Shown: positions 44,741 to 54,170, numbered from the stretch's first letter. The stretch is DNA of 64,000 bases from Parabacteroides distasonis (GCA_021531385.1 JAFBIR010000010.1:1-64000); one strand, 5' to 3'. The notes: a model not told the origin generated them from the sequence alone. Program-made: numbers and translations.

Positions 44741-45481
44741 TTAATCATCGTTCTTCGGCAACGCTGCCAAGGCTTCAGCGGCACTTAGGATATGTTCATT
44801 TCGGACATCGGCCGTGACGTGCCCATCGCGCAGCATAATGTTGCGGCTGCTGTATTGGGCGATCTCGGGGTTGTGGGTCACGAAGATAATGGTTCTTCCC
44901 TCGGCATGGAGCCGTTGAAACAGCACCAAGATCTCGAACGAGGTACGTGTATCCAAGTTACCGGTTGCCTCATCGGCCAAGATCACCGCCGGATCGTTGA
45001 CTAACGCACGAGCGATAGCCACACGCTGCATCTGTCCTCCAGACATCTGGTTGCTCTTGTGCATCAAGCGATCTCCTAAGCCAACGGCCATTAGCGCATT
45101 GATCGCCTTCTCCTTGCGCTGGGCGGCGTTGAACGCCGGGTTGTACATCAAAGGCAGCTCCACATTCTCCACTGAGGTGGTCTTGGGCAGCAGGTTGTAG
45201 TTCTGGAACACGAAGCCGATCTTTCGGTTGCGTAAGGTAGCTCGTTGCCGTTTGTTCATGCTACGCACCGATACGCCATCCAAGTAGTATTCGCCGCTCG
45301 TCGGGGTGTCTAAGCAACCCAATGTGTTCAGCAACGTACTCTTGCCGGAGCCGGAGGTACCCATGATGGTCACGAACTCACCTTCGTAGATGGTGAAGGA
45401 GACACCACGCAGGGCGTGGACAATCTCATCACCCACATGGAAGTCACGCTTGATGTTCTCCAATCTGATGATCTCTTTCAT
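44741..45481 (-). CDS. MacB-type ABC transporter ATPase
   Basis: This 246-residue ATPase has Walker [10 protein letters not shown] (about residues 41-49), Q-loop FQNYNLLP, the ABC signature as MSGGQMQR (about 145-152), and Walker [10 protein letters not shown]. The family is LolD/MacB. It lies 26 bases after the adaptor gene and 30 bases before the permease gene, and powers the MacAB-TolC-like exporter. Confidence 0.95.
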   Translation of the reverse strand: MKEIIRLENIKRDFHVGDEIVHALRGVSFTIYEGEFVTIMGTSGSGKSTLLNTLGCLDTPTSGEYYLDGVSVRSMNKRQRATLRNRKIGFVFQNYNLLPKTTSVENVELPLMYNPAFNAAQRKEKAINALMAVGLGDRLMHKSNQMSGGQMQRVAIARALVNDPAVILADEATGNLDTRTSFEILVLFQRLHAEGRTIIFVTHNPEIAQYSSRNIMLRDGHVTADVRNEHILSAAEALAALPKNDD

Positions 45482-45507
45482 GATTCATCTCGTTTTTGGT
45501 GTGACAA

Positions 45508-46743
45508 CTATTCTTTCGGACCTTCGCCGTTCTTCTTGTTGTTTCTTCCCGGAGGACCTGGCATGAAGGGATTTTGGTTGCCTTGCGGCATCGCGGGCAT
45601 AGCCGCTGTGGTAGCCATATCTACCGCAATCTCATCACCTTCCGTCAAACCATCAGTCACCTCGGTGAGGGTAGAGGAGTTCGTGCCCACCGTGATCTGT
45701 TTTGGCGTGAGGGTGTTACCCTGACGCAACCAAACCATGCGCTTGCCACCCTGCACCTCATTACCCTTGTTCTCGATCGTGATGCCGATCTGCTCCATCA
45801 TCTGTGGATCGGGCACGAAACGAAGGGCCTTGTTCGGGATGGTCAAGATATTGGGGCGCTCCATCGTGTAGATGGTGACGTTGGCCGTCAAGCGCGGCTT
45901 CAGTTTCAGGTCGGGGTTGTCGGCGGTGATCACTACCTCATAGGTCACAACCGTCGAGGAACTGGTAGAGGTCGTTGAGCTGCTCTCTGCCTCCCCCAAA
46001 CGTACCTGGCGCACTACGCCCTCGAACTCATCATTCGGGTAGGCATCGACGGTGAAGGTCACACGCTGTCCCTCTTCCACGGTGCCTATATCGGCCTCAT
46101 CCACATCGGCGATCACCTGCATCTTGGTCAGGTCGGCAGCGATGGTGAACAGGGTCGGTGTCTCGAAGCCTGCCGCTACGGTCTGTCCCTCTTCCACCGC
46201 TTTGTTGATCACGATCCCATCAATCGGACTGGTAATCGTCGCATACTCCAAGTTTCGACGTACCCGTACCATGGAGGCCTGGTTCTGCTCGTAGGCTGCT
46301 TTGGCCTTCTCATAGTTGTAAGTAGCGGTCTCGTAGTCGGTCTCGCTGATTAACTGCTTCTCATGCAAGATCTTGCTACGTGCATGATTCTTCTGTTGAT
46401 ACTCAAACTCAGTCTTGCTGCTGGCCAACTGCGCCTGTGCCGAACGCAACTCAGCTTGCAAGTTAATCTTATCCATCTCAGCGATCAGCTGTCCGGCCTT
46501 CACCACATCGTTGTAGTCGGCATAGAGCTTGTCGATGATACCAGACACCTGTGTACCTACCTCTACCTCCGTCACCGGCTCCACGGTGCCGGTCGCAGTG
46601 ACTGTGTTCGTGATTGAGCCGCGAGCCACTTTGGCGGTCTCCAGCTGAATACTGCTTTTGGGAGACTTCCCGCTAAAGAGGAAGAAACCGCCTGCGATGA
46701 CTGCGATCGCAATGCCGCCAATGATTACTTTTTTCTTATCCAT
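45508..46743 (-). CDS. MacA-type periplasmic adaptor protein
   Basis: This 411-residue protein has an N-terminal membrane anchor (about residues 6-25) and the usual adaptor order: barrel-sandwich hybrid (VEPVTEVEVGTQVSGIIDKLY near 57-77), helical hairpin (about 100-165), second lipoyl half (ATITSPIDGIVINKAVEEGQTV near 168-189), and a beta-barrel domain with a Ser/Thr-rich TTSTSSSTVVT insertion near 255. It ends in a Pro/Gly/Lys-rich tail. It links the MacB-type permease to the TolC-type channel. Four tandem 22-base repeats lie just upstream. Confidence 0.93.
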   Translation of the reverse strand: MDKKKVIIGGIAIAVIAGGFFLFSGKSPKSSIQLETAKVARGSITNTVTATGTVEPVTEVEVGTQVSGIIDKLYADYNDVVKAGQLIAEMDKINLQAELRSAQAQLASSKTEFEYQQKNHARSKILHEKQLISETDYETATYNYEKAKAAYEQNQASMVRVRRNLEYATITSPIDGIVINKAVEEGQTVAAGFETPTLFTIAADLTKMQVIADVDEADIGTVEEGQRVTFTVDAYPNDEFEGVVRQVRLGEAESSSTTSTSSSTVVTYEVVITADNPDLKLKPRLTANVTIYTMERPNILTIPNKALRFVPDPQMMEQIGITIENKGNEVQGGKRMVWLRQGNTLTPKQITVGTNSSTLTEVTDGLTEGDEIAVDMATTAAMPAMPQGNQNPFMPGPPGRNNKKNGEGPKE

Positions 46744-46788
46744 ATCTTTTGTCTCCTTGATTTACACGATATATCTGTATTTGTAATA

Positions 46789-46878
46789 AACCCCACGGTT
46801 TCTTGGCTTATACCCCATACTTCACGGTCGTGAACCTCATAGTTGGCAGGTTGCGAACCCCATGGTTCTTGAAATAGG
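46789..46878 (-). repeat. Four tandem 22-base imperfect repeats upstream of macA
   Basis: Units begin at 46789, 46811, 46833 and 46856, with CCCCAC, CCCCAT, CCTCAT and CCCCAT at a period of 22, 22 and 23. On the minus strand, in the direction of the operon, the shared part reads GGGGTT with a purine two bases later. LytTR proteins bind paired direct repeats centred 21-22 bases apart, and this operon ends in a LytTR regulator. The last unit is part of a small palindrome, GAACCCCATGGTTC. Confidence 0.5.
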
Positions 46879-46950
46879 CCCCTGCGGTGAAAGCCGCAGG
46901 GAACCTACCAAAAAGAGAGTGGAGTATAAATAATTAGTTCATTAGTGGAA

Positions 46951-48267
46951 TTAGTAATTCTCTGCTACGGGCTTATGCTGATAGATGTTCAACAATTGAA
47001 TACTCATCAAAGCCATATACTTTGCCTGCAACTGCTGTTGCTGAGCGGTCAGGAAGTTGTTCTTCTCGGTCAGCAACTCGACGGTGTTCTTCATGCCCAA
47101 GCTGAACTGCTCATCCACCAATTTGTAACTCTCGGTGACGTAGTTTAACTGTTCGCTGGCTGAGAGATACTGTGTCTGCGAAGAGGTCGCATCGAGATAG
47201 ATGCCCTCCACCGTCTTCAGTAATTGCTTCTGCGTGTTGAGCAGCTCCAGTTGGCTGGTCGTCAACGCATGCTTTGCCTTGTTATAGGCGGTCTTATACT
47301 GACGGTTGCTGAAGATGGGAATGCTGAGTGTCAAGCCTATGCTCTTATTGAAGCTATTCCAGATCTGGCTGCCGAAGGTATAGTCGCTGCCGGAGAGATG
47401 TCCTGTGCCAATACCTGCGTTCATCGAGAGGCTGGGCAGGAAGGCGCCTTTCGCCCGCTTGATATCCAACTCGGCCACCTCAATCGCCTTCTCGCTACTC
47501 TTCACGACCGGCATCACCGCCAAGGAGGTGTTGTAGATGGTCTGTTTGTCAGGTAGAGGAGTCATCACGTCCTCCTCGGTCAGCTCCGGCATGATCAACT
47601 CGATGTCTTGCGTGATGTCTAACTCCAAAAGCTGCTTCAACTGGAGCTTGTAATTGTCTAAATTGGCCTGTGCCGTCACCAACTGATATTTGTTGGTGCT
47701 CAACTGGCTTTCCAACTGCGCCAGATCGACCTTCGAGATAGAGCCAGCCTTCAACAGCTCCACGGCTCGATCCCGTTGAGCGGTCGATACCTCAACGGTT
47801 TGCTCGTTGATGCGTACCGACTCCATGGCGTAAAGCACCTGCATATAGGTCTGCACCAAAGAGATCTGGATGTTCTCCTCATTCTCCTCAATGCCTAATT
47901 CATTGATCTCGTCCTGCAATTTTTGTTGCTTGATCGCCTGTACACGTTGGCCTCCATCAAACAGTTTCCAGTTGGCATTCACGGTGTAGTTGCCACTGTA
48001 ACTGTTATTCTTCGGGGCATCACCGGAAGGATAATTCACGTACCCCTGCGTGACAGATGCGCTCAGCGAAGGGAATAGTTGCGCTTTGGCCTGCTCCGTA
48101 TCCTCCAAGCCGGAGAGGTAAGCTACCTTGCTCTTCCTCACCTGGATGTTATGCTCCATGGCGTAATCTAAGCAGGCACGTAACGTCCAGCGGGTAGGCT
48201 GCTCCTGTGCGTTCACCTCGAAGCCGAGGAAAAACAGACAAGCGAATAATGCTGCGTATGGTCTCAT
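46951..48267 (-). CDS. TolC-family outer-membrane efflux protein
   Basis: Starting at the ATG at 48267 (438 residues) there is a signal peptide (MRPYAALFACLFFLGFEVNA) and the two repeated helical halves of the TolC family (about residues 20-220 and 230-430), with the second-half pattern LTLSIPIFSNRQYKTAYNKAK. The frame is open to 48330 but a promoter sits in that stretch. It is upstream of the macA gene with a 207-base gap that carries repeats, so it may be transcribed with or separately from the exporter genes. Confidence 0.9.
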   Translation of the reverse strand: MRPYAALFACLFFLGFEVNAQEQPTRWTLRACLDYAMEHNIQVRKSKVAYLSGLEDTEQAKAQLFPSLSASVTQGYVNYPSGDAPKNNSYSGNYTVNANWKLFDGGQRVQAIKQQKLQDEINELGIEENEENIQISLVQTYMQVLYAMESVRINEQTVEVSTAQRDRAVELLKAGSISKVDLAQLESQLSTNKYQLVTAQANLDNYKLQLKQLLELDITQDIELIMPELTEEDVMTPLPDKQTIYNTSLAVMPVVKSSEKAIEVAELDIKRAKGAFLPSLSMNAGIGTGHLSGSDYTFGSQIWNSFNKSIGLTLSIPIFSNRQYKTAYNKAKHALTTSQLELLNTQKQLLKTVEGIYLDATSSQTQYLSASEQLNYVTESYKLVDEQFSLGMKNTVELLTEKNNFLTAQQQQLQAKYMALMSIQLLNIYQHKPVAENY

Positions 48268-48299
48268 ATCGTTCTCGTTTATGATCTTTCTTACGCAGA

Positions 48300-48331
48300 C
48301 AAAAGTAGGTTGTCCAGAAAAAACGCACAAA
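48300..48331 (-). promoter_or_regulatory. Promoter of the tolC-macAB operon
   Basis: On the minus strand TTTG (48331-48328), 20 bases, then TACTTTTG (48307-48300). This fixes the TolC start at 48267. Confidence 0.65.
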
Positions 48332-48417
48332 AAGAGTAGAAAGAGGCCCTTTTTTCACCGACAAAGGGGTTTATTCTCTCGATAAAACCCCTTTTCGACT
48401 GCCGGAAGCGCCGGTTT

Positions 48418-49818
48418 TTACCAGCACTCCGCTTTGTCTTTCAATGCAGGGATGCGATCGCAGGTAAAGAGGGGACTTTTCGTGCCGCTTCGCTTTTGCT
48501 GCACATAGTCTTGCAGCAGGAGGAAGGCCTGCTTGCTCAGCAGGGCGATAGCGATCAGGTTGCAGATCGTCATCAGTCCCATGGTGACATCCGCCAAGCT
48601 CCAGACCAAATCGAGGCTGGCCAAGGCGCCAAAGAGCACCATGCCCCCCACCAACAGGCGATAGACCAAGAGCACCGATGGGCGGGCGGTGATGAAACGG
48701 ATGTTTGCCTCGCCATAATAGTAGTTGCCGATGATGCTACTGAAGGCGAACAGCAGGATGGCCATCGCCACGAAGATACCGCCTGCGCTGCCCACCTCGG
48801 AGCTCAACGCCTCTTGCGTTAGCTGCACGCCGTTCAAACTGCCATCCAAAGGCACGCCACTGAAAAGAATAATGAATGCGGTGCAGGTGCAGATGATCAA
48901 TGTATCAGAGAAGACACCCAACGCCTGGATCAATCCCTGCTTCACGGGATGGGTGACATGTGCGGTAGCGGCCACGTTCGGAGCGGAACCCATACCGGCC
49001 TCGTTGCTGAACAGGCCCCGTTTGATGCCCTGCATCAAGGCGGCACCAACCGTACCACCCAATGCCTGCTCCCAGCCAAATGCGCTCGACACGATCGTAC
49101 GGATCACGCCGGGCAGCTCCGTGATGTTGAACAAGACGATGCCCAACGCCAAGGCGATATAGCCCAACGCCATGATTGGCACCACAATGCTGCTGACACG
49201 GGCGATGCGTTGGATGCCGCCAAAGATGGTGAGCAGTGTGAGCGCGGTAATGCCAAGCCCCATCCATTGATGATCGATCCCAAAGGAGTTCTCCCAAGCG
49301 GCACAGATCGTGTTGCTCTGCACGGAGTTGAACGCAAAACCGAAGGTGATGGAGATCAGCACGGCGAAGAGCACGCCCATCCAGCGCCAGCCCAAGCCTC
49401 GCTCCATGTAATAAGCCGGTCCACCGATGAATGAGTCTTTCCCCTTTACCTTATATAATTGCGCCAAAGTTGATTCTACGAAAGCACTCGAGGAACCAAG
49501 CAGGGCAATGAGCCACATCCAGAAGACGGCCCCCGGTCCACCGACCGCTACCGCTGTGGCAACGCCCGCCAAGTTACCCGTCCCGACACGGCTCGCTAAC
49601 GACACGGCGAAAGCTTGGAAAGAGGAGATATGCTTCTCTCCGCCCGCCACCTTCTGCGTAGAGTCTCCCAAAAGGCGCACCATCTCTCCAATCATCCGGA
49701 ACTGTACGAACTTGCCTCGCAAGGTAAACCAGATGGCACACCCTAACAGCATAATGATTAATATATAGGACCAAAGTACCTCGTTGATCGCCCCGATTAC
49801 CTCATTCAATAACTCCAT
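48418..49818 (-). CDS. Sodium:alanine/glycine symporter (AGCS family)
   Basis: This 466-residue membrane protein has about eleven segments. The family signatures GRVGTGNLAGVATAVAVGGPGAVFWMW (split near 97-123) and NEAGMGSAPNVAATAHVTHPVKQG (split near 272-295) are clear. It imports alanine or glycine with sodium ions. It is transcribed away from the SnoaL-like gene at 50 kb, and the tolC promoter follows downstream. Confidence 0.93.
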   Translation of the reverse strand: MELLNEVIGAINEVLWSYILIIMLLGCAIWFTLRGKFVQFRMIGEMVRLLGDSTQKVAGGEKHISSFQAFAVSLASRVGTGNLAGVATAVAVGGPGAVFWMWLIALLGSSSAFVESTLAQLYKVKGKDSFIGGPAYYMERGLGWRWMGVLFAVLISITFGFAFNSVQSNTICAAWENSFGIDHQWMGLGITALTLLTIFGGIQRIARVSSIVVPIMALGYIALALGIVLFNITELPGVIRTIVSSAFGWEQALGGTVGAALMQGIKRGLFSNEAGMGSAPNVAATAHVTHPVKQGLIQALGVFSDTLIICTCTAFIILFSGVPLDGSLNGVQLTQEALSSEVGSAGGIFVAMAILLFAFSSIIGNYYYGEANIRFITARPSVLLVYRLLVGGMVLFGALASLDLVWSLADVTMGLMTICNLIAIALLSKQAFLLLQDYVQQKRSGTKSPLFTCDRIPALKDKAECW

Positions 49819-49842
49819 GGCTCATTTCTGTTTTATTGGCGG

Positions 49843-49850
49843 CAAAATTA
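49843..49850 (-). promoter_or_regulatory. -7 element of the symporter gene
   Basis: TAATTTTG (49850-49843, minus strand) about 25 bases before the start codon. No clear -33 element at the normal spacing. Confidence 0.45.
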
Positions 49851-50038
49851 GGAATTTCTGCGCAGGTTGCTACGAGATCAGGGGTTATTTCTTTCAATCC
49901 GCTTCGAGGAACGCCGTAGGATGGAACATAGCCGGGGGTGGAGCCGATAGGCGAAATCCTCGGGTAGCTTGGAGGAAAATCCGAAATAATGGTAAGGAAA
50001 ACCGAAATCCGTATAACTTTCCTTATGCGGAATCACGC

Positions 50039-50046
50039 TACTTTTG
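50039..50046 (+). promoter_or_regulatory. -7 element of the SnoaL-hydrolase operon
   Basis: TACTTTTG lies 31 bases before the start codon at 50077. Confidence 0.5.
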
Positions 50047-50076
50047 CAGCACAGTTAAATTTTAAAACGTAACGCA

Positions 50077-50535
50077 ATGAAGAAGATTTGGTTATTTTCC
50101 GTGGTGCTTTTCATCCATGTATTATCCGCATTTGGACAACAGTCTGCGCAGGCACAACCGCTTACTCCTGCCCAACAGGAGATCATCAACCTCTCTCACC
50201 AGAAATGGGATTGGATGGCTGAAAAAAACGCCGATGCTTTGGCCAACCTGTTTCACCAAGAGGCTGTCTTTGTGCACATGGGTGGCGCATGGGGCAAGCA
50301 ACAGGAGGTGGACATCATTCGGGGTGGCATGATTCATTACAAGAAAGCCACGATTCGCAATGAGTCGGTGCGTTTTGCGGAGGGAACCGCTGTCGTGTTG
50401 TGCGACATGGATCTGTTAGCCGTAGTAGGTGGCAACGAGGTGACCAACCATTTTATGGTGACAGAGGTATTTGTCAAGCAGGGTGACGCATGGAAATTGG
50501 CTACGCTTTCATTTACTAAATTGATGCAGCCATGA
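50077..50535 (+). CDS. Exported SnoaL/DUF4440-type protein
   Basis: This 152-residue protein has a signal peptide (about residues 1-20) and a cone-shaped NTF2-like fold (ALANLFHQEAVFVHMGG near 50-64, and a beta-rich C-terminal half). Members of this group include isomerases and binding proteins, and I cannot assign a substrate. Its stop overlaps the start of the downstream hydrolase gene (ATGA), so they are translationally coupled. Confidence 0.78.
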   Translation: MKKIWLFSVVLFIHVLSAFGQQSAQAQPLTPAQQEIINLSHQKWDWMAEKNADALANLFHQEAVFVHMGGAWGKQQEVDIIRGGMIHYKKATIRNESVRFAEGTAVVLCDMDLLAVVGGNEVTNHFMVTEVFVKQGDAWKLATLSFTKLMQP

Positions 50536-51584
50536 TATACAAACATTGGATCTTGTCTGCATTGCTCCTCATAGCGGGCAAGCCTGCGGCGCAAAACTTG
50601 GTGATCGCTAAACAGGGACAATTCACAGTGGGAGGGGAGACCCTGCAACGTGAGGGTACCTATGACAATAGTAAGTTCGTAGGATGGGCCACACAGGAAG
50701 AGACGGGGCAGAGCTACCGGGGCGATCATGCCTTCGTGGAGTTCCAGTTGCCTGCCGAAGGCCATGCCCTGCCGTTGGTCTATGTGCACGGTTATGGTGG
50801 ATCTGGGGTCTGCTGGCAGATGACACCCGATGGGCGAGAGGGTTTCTCCACCTTGATGTTGCGCCGGGGATGGGGCAGCTATGTGGTGGATATGCCCGGC
50901 CGGGGACGTGCGGGACGTACCACCGCCACTAACCAGGTCAAGCCTGTTGCGGATGAGATGTTTTGGTTCGATATTTGGCGGATGGGCATCTGGCCTCGCT
51001 TCCACGAGGATGTGCAGTTCCCGCGTGATTCCGCCTCCCTCTCCCAGTTCTTTCGTGAGCTGACCCCTGACTTGAGCGACCATCGGCATGACTTGCCTGC
51101 CTTGTCGGCCTTAGCCGATCGGATTGGCGATCACGTCTTGGTGACGCACTCTGCCGGAGGCATTACAGGTTGGTTTGCGGCCATCCAGAATCCGCAGGTC
51201 AAGGCGGTCGCCTCGTATGAGCCGGGTGGTTTCCTCTTTCCTGAGGGTGAGGTGCCCGCACGCATCGACGGATTGACTGGCGGTGTTGCCGGAACCCCTG
51301 TTCCGATGGAGCAATACAAACGACTGACGCAAATCCCTATCGTGCTCTACTTTGGCGATTATATCCCGGAGACACCTTCCAAAAACTTAGGCGATGAGAA
51401 CTGGCGGGTGCGTCTGCAAATGGCCCGTAAATTCGTGGAGACGCTCAATCGGCATGGCGGTCATGCCACGTTGGTGGAGCTGCCTAAATTAGGTATTCAT
51501 GGCAATACCCATTTCTTAATGCAAGACCTCAATAATGCGCAGTTGGCCGATCTGTTGGCTGAGTGGCTGAATGTCAGAAAATGA
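50532..51584 (+). CDS. Exported alpha/beta hydrolase
   Basis: This 350-residue protein has a signal peptide (about residues 1-21) and an alpha/beta hydrolase fold. The oxyanion region is YVHGYGGSG (about 83-91), the nucleophile Ser in THSAGGITG (about 203), the acid probably Glu in SYEPGG (about 229), and the base His in GIHGNTHFL (about 331). It is coupled to the SnoaL-like gene upstream, so the pair may act on the same ester or lactone in the periplasm. Its substrate is not apparent. Confidence 0.82.
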   Translation: MIYKHWILSALLLIAGKPAAQNLVIAKQGQFTVGGETLQREGTYDNSKFVGWATQEETGQSYRGDHAFVEFQLPAEGHALPLVYVHGYGGSGVCWQMTPDGREGFSTLMLRRGWGSYVVDMPGRGRAGRTTATNQVKPVADEMFWFDIWRMGIWPRFHEDVQFPRDSASLSQFFRELTPDLSDHRHDLPALSALADRIGDHVLVTHSAGGITGWFAAIQNPQVKAVASYEPGGFLFPEGEVPARIDGLTGGVAGTPVPMEQYKRLTQIPIVLYFGDYIPETPSKNLGDENWRVRLQMARKFVETLNRHGGHATLVELPKLGIHGNTHFLMQDLNNAQLADLLAEWLNVRK

Positions 51585-51674
51585 CTATATTTGTGGCAAC
51601 TGCGAGCATCCGTGCGGAGGGCGGCGGCACCGCCAAAGATCTTGCGTGAGGCGTGGCGCAGCCGGGAAATCGGC

Positions 51675-51856
51675 TTGGAACCACTTCCAAAGGGCCGCGA
51701 CGCCCGGAAATGGGGTTTGAAACCACTTCCAAGGGGCTGCGCAGCGTGCGCCGAGGTTTGGAACCACTTTCAAAGGGCATTTCCGGCTTGCGCCGAGGTT
51801 TGAAACCAGTTCCACGGCTTCACGCAGCCTGCGCCGAGGTTTGGAACCTCTTCCAA
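51675..51856 (+). repeat. Array of five palindrome-centred repeats, about 41.5-base period
   Basis: Five copies of a 16-base imperfect palindrome close to TTGGAACCACTTCCAA begin at 51675, 51717, 51758, 51800 and 51841, spaced 42, 41, 42 and 41 bases. The spacers are also related (GCGCCGAGG recurs before copies 3, 4 and 5), so this is a tandem repeat and not a CRISPR array. The 362-base stretch 51585-51946 holds no convincing gene; open frames across it are made of the repeat. Confidence 0.75.
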
Positions 51857-51946
51857 GGAGCGTTTCCGGCCGGCGACGGCGATCGCCAAACGCCTTCCAT
51901 GCGGATGCGCAGCGAGATTAGTTATTAACCGATAAAATTAAATGCT

Positions 51947-52753
51947 ATGGTAACAACAGCGAAACAAATCCTGTCGTTCTCGTTGACACAACTGACGACC
52001 GGTGGAAGCTGCGACTTCCATGAGAAAGTGAACGCATTGATCGTGAAGTACACACCCGCGGCATTGCATGTGGAGGAACTGGCGGAGAATTACGTGAAAG
52101 AGCAGGCGCAACTGGCCTCGATCGTCAACCGCTCGACCACCTACACCGCTACGCGCTACCTGCGGGAGGATGATAAGACGCGCGACGGCTACAACAGTGT
52201 GATCAATGGCGTGGCCCGTGCGCATCAGTACAACCCTATCGAGGAGAAACGCAAGGCAGCCTTCCTGTTGCTGGATCGGCTCGCTCCCTATGCGAACATC
52301 AATAAGCATCAGTATGCCAAGCAGACTGCCGAGGTAAATGGTATGTTGAAGATGCTGGAGGAGCCGGAGCTGAAAGCGGCGCTGAAGACGTTAGGTATTG
52401 AAAGCGAGGTAGAGGGACTACGCACAGCGAACGAGAAATTTGATGCTTCGCTATCAGCAAAAGCGGCTGAAGCAACGGATCGCCAAGCTCAAACCAGCGT
52501 GAAGACCGCCGATGTGGTGAACGCCGTGAACGGCACCTACCAAAGTATCGTGCAAGTGGTTAACGCATACGCGATCGCCCTGCCCACGGAGACGATCAAC
52601 GCGTTTATCGACGAGTTGAACGGTGTCGTGACGGTCTATGCCGCTACCATCAACCGTCGCGGAACGGGGGGCTCCGCCGCTGCGGGGGATGGAACGATCC
52701 CTGATCCCGAGCCCGAGCCGGAACCGGAACCTGAGAATCCGGATGTAGTGTGA
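51947..52753 (+). CDS. DUF6261-type Bacteroidales protein
   Basis: This 268-residue, mostly helical protein has no signal peptide or membrane segment. It begins AKQILSFSLTQLTTGG and ends in a Pro/Glu repeat (PDPEPEPEPEPENPD) after a Gly/Ala stretch. I recognise the pattern as DUF6261, common and unexplained in Bacteroidales. It follows the repeat array at 51.7 kb and is closed by a strong terminator. Confidence 0.72.
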   Translation: MVTTAKQILSFSLTQLTTGGSCDFHEKVNALIVKYTPAALHVEELAENYVKEQAQLASIVNRSTTYTATRYLREDDKTRDGYNSVINGVARAHQYNPIEEKRKAAFLLLDRLAPYANINKHQYAKQTAEVNGMLKMLEEPELKAALKTLGIESEVEGLRTANEKFDASLSAKAAEATDRQAQTSVKTADVVNAVNGTYQSIVQVVNAYAIALPTETINAFIDELNGVVTVYAATINRRGTGGSAAAGDGTIPDPEPEPEPEPENPDVV

Positions 52754-52786
52754 TAGACGGCGTTAACCGCCTTTTGGTGCATAGAT

Positions 52787-52844
52787 AAAACGAACCGCAT
52801 AGCGATAGACTCTCTTAGTTTTCGCTATGCGGTTCGTTTTGTTT
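52787..52844. terminator. Strong bidirectional terminator after the DUF6261 gene
   Basis: A perfect 19-base stem, AAAACGAACCGCATAGCGA (52787-52805) with TCGCTATGCGGTTCGTTTT (52822-52840), ends in a T-run. It separates the DUF6261 gene from the metal cluster. Confidence 0.9.
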
Positions 52845-52911
52845 TCCCCGGGGGATTATTTCTTTATAAATCTATTCCATAATTATGTAACAGTTTGCGG
52901 CGGACAATTTG

Positions 52912-52919
52912 TATTTTTG
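52912..52919 (+). promoter_or_regulatory. -7 element of the metal cluster
   Basis: TATTTTTG lies 24 bases before the permease start. A TTTG at 52894-52897 is only 14 bases upstream, closer than usual. Confidence 0.5.
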
Positions 52920-52942
52920 CCCGCAAAATAGAATTACATACT

Positions 52943-54169
52943 ATGGATCAATTCAGTTCATTAGTGTTTGAGATGTCGCCCTACCTGCTGTTGGGTTTCC
53001 TGTTAGCTGGTTTGATGCATGCGTTCATCCCCGGCAAGTTCTTTGGCAGTTACTTAGCTGGTGGTCGTTTCCGCTCGGTGGTGAATGCCGCCCTGTTCGG
53101 CATCCCCTTGCCGTTATGCTCTTGTGGGGTGATTCCTACCGCCATGTCGTTGCGCAAGGAGGGAGCTTCCCGGGGAGCGGTGGTGTCGTTTCTGATCGCT
53201 ACGCCGCAGACGGGGGTGGACAGCATCATCGCCACCTATGGCTTGATGGGCTTGCCCTTTGCTTTGGTCAGACCGCTTGCCGCCTTGTGTACAGCGCTTT
53301 TGGGTGGCTTCATGGCTACGACGTTCGATGGAAGGGAGGATGTGAAAGAGAGTCATCAAGTAGCCAACGAGCAGAAAAATACCCGTTTCTGGCATCGCCT
53401 TATCGAAGCGCTTCGGTATGGATTTGTCGATATGATGCAAGACATTGGTCGTTGGTTGGTGCTTGGATTGCTGGTTGCCGCGCTGATCACCACCTGTGTC
53501 CCCACCGAGTGGTTTACGGTTTTCCAGGGTAACACCTGGGCCTCGATGCTGTTGGTGCTCTGCGTCTCCATACCGATGTATGTCTGTGCGACGGGTAGCA
53601 TCCCCATTGCGGTGGCACTCATGCTGAAAGGGCTGACTCCGGGTGCGGCGCTCGTGCTGCTTATGGCGGGTCCTGCCTGCAATCTCGCCTCCATATTGGT
53701 GGTCCGAAAGGGATTAGGATGGCGATCCATGGTGATCTATTTGGCCTCCATCATTGTAGGCGCTGTGGCGTTTGGCTGCCTCATCGATTTCCTGCAATTC
53801 CAAGGAATGGTGGATTTCACCGGTCAGCTCATCGCGAAAGAGGCCTGCTGCATGCAGGAGGTTTCTTGGGTTTCCTGGGCATCCACTGTTTTGCTGGCGC
53901 TATTGCTTTTCCATGCGTTAGTGATTGATAAATTCAAGAAAAGACGAAACCATACGATTAATCCATCAGAGAATATGAAAGTATATCACATTGAAGGCAT
54001 GAACTGCAACCATTGCCGCATGTCTGCTGAGAAAGCGATCTTGAGTGTAGAAGGAGTTACCACCGCTACGGTGTGTTTAGAGACGGGGGAGGCCCATGTG
54101 GAGGGCACCGCTTCTGACGAATCTATCCGCAAAGCGGTTGATGCCGTTGGGTTTAAATGCACCTACTAA
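52943..54169 (+). CDS. SO_0444-type Cu/Zn efflux permease with C-terminal HMA domain
   Basis: From the ATG at 52943 (408 residues) there are about eight membrane segments in two related halves. The first half has LPLCSCGVIPTAMSLRKEGAS and the second has MYVCATGSIPIAVALMLKG, each with a Cys motif, and EACCMQE follows. A linker leads to a 65-residue HMA domain ending the protein, with the metal site GMNCNHC. This is the SO_0444 family, thought to export copper or zinc. The frame is open to 52895, but the -7 element lies in that extension. The TonB receptor gene starts one base after the stop. Confidence 0.85.
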   Translation: MDQFSSLVFEMSPYLLLGFLLAGLMHAFIPGKFFGSYLAGGRFRSVVNAALFGIPLPLCSCGVIPTAMSLRKEGASRGAVVSFLIATPQTGVDSIIATYGLMGLPFALVRPLAALCTALLGGFMATTFDGREDVKESHQVANEQKNTRFWHRLIEALRYGFVDMMQDIGRWLVLGLLVAALITTCVPTEWFTVFQGNTWASMLLVLCVSIPMYVCATGSIPIAVALMLKGLTPGAALVLLMAGPACNLASILVVRKGLGWRSMVIYLASIIVGAVAFGCLIDFLQFQGMVDFTGQLIAKEACCMQEVSWVSWASTVLLALLLFHALVIDKFKKRRNHTINPSENMKVYHIEGMNCNHCRMSAEKAILSVEGVTTATVCLETGEAHVEGTASDESIRKAVDAVGFKCTY

Positions 54170-54170
54170 C

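Noticed and set aside
50337-51089. 250-codon minus-strand frame
   Set aside because: It lies opposite the SnoaL-like and hydrolase genes, both with clear motifs and coupled starts.
51675-51856. CRISPR array
   Set aside because: The spacers are related to each other, the repeat core is only 16 bases and varies, and no cas gene is in the window.
51585-51928. Open frames on both strands across the repeat array (for example 51653-51928 plus and 51585-51815 minus)
   Set aside because: They are made of the translated repeat unit (WKWFQ-like or GLEPL-like steps every 14 residues) with no start context, so they are by-products of the DNA repeat.
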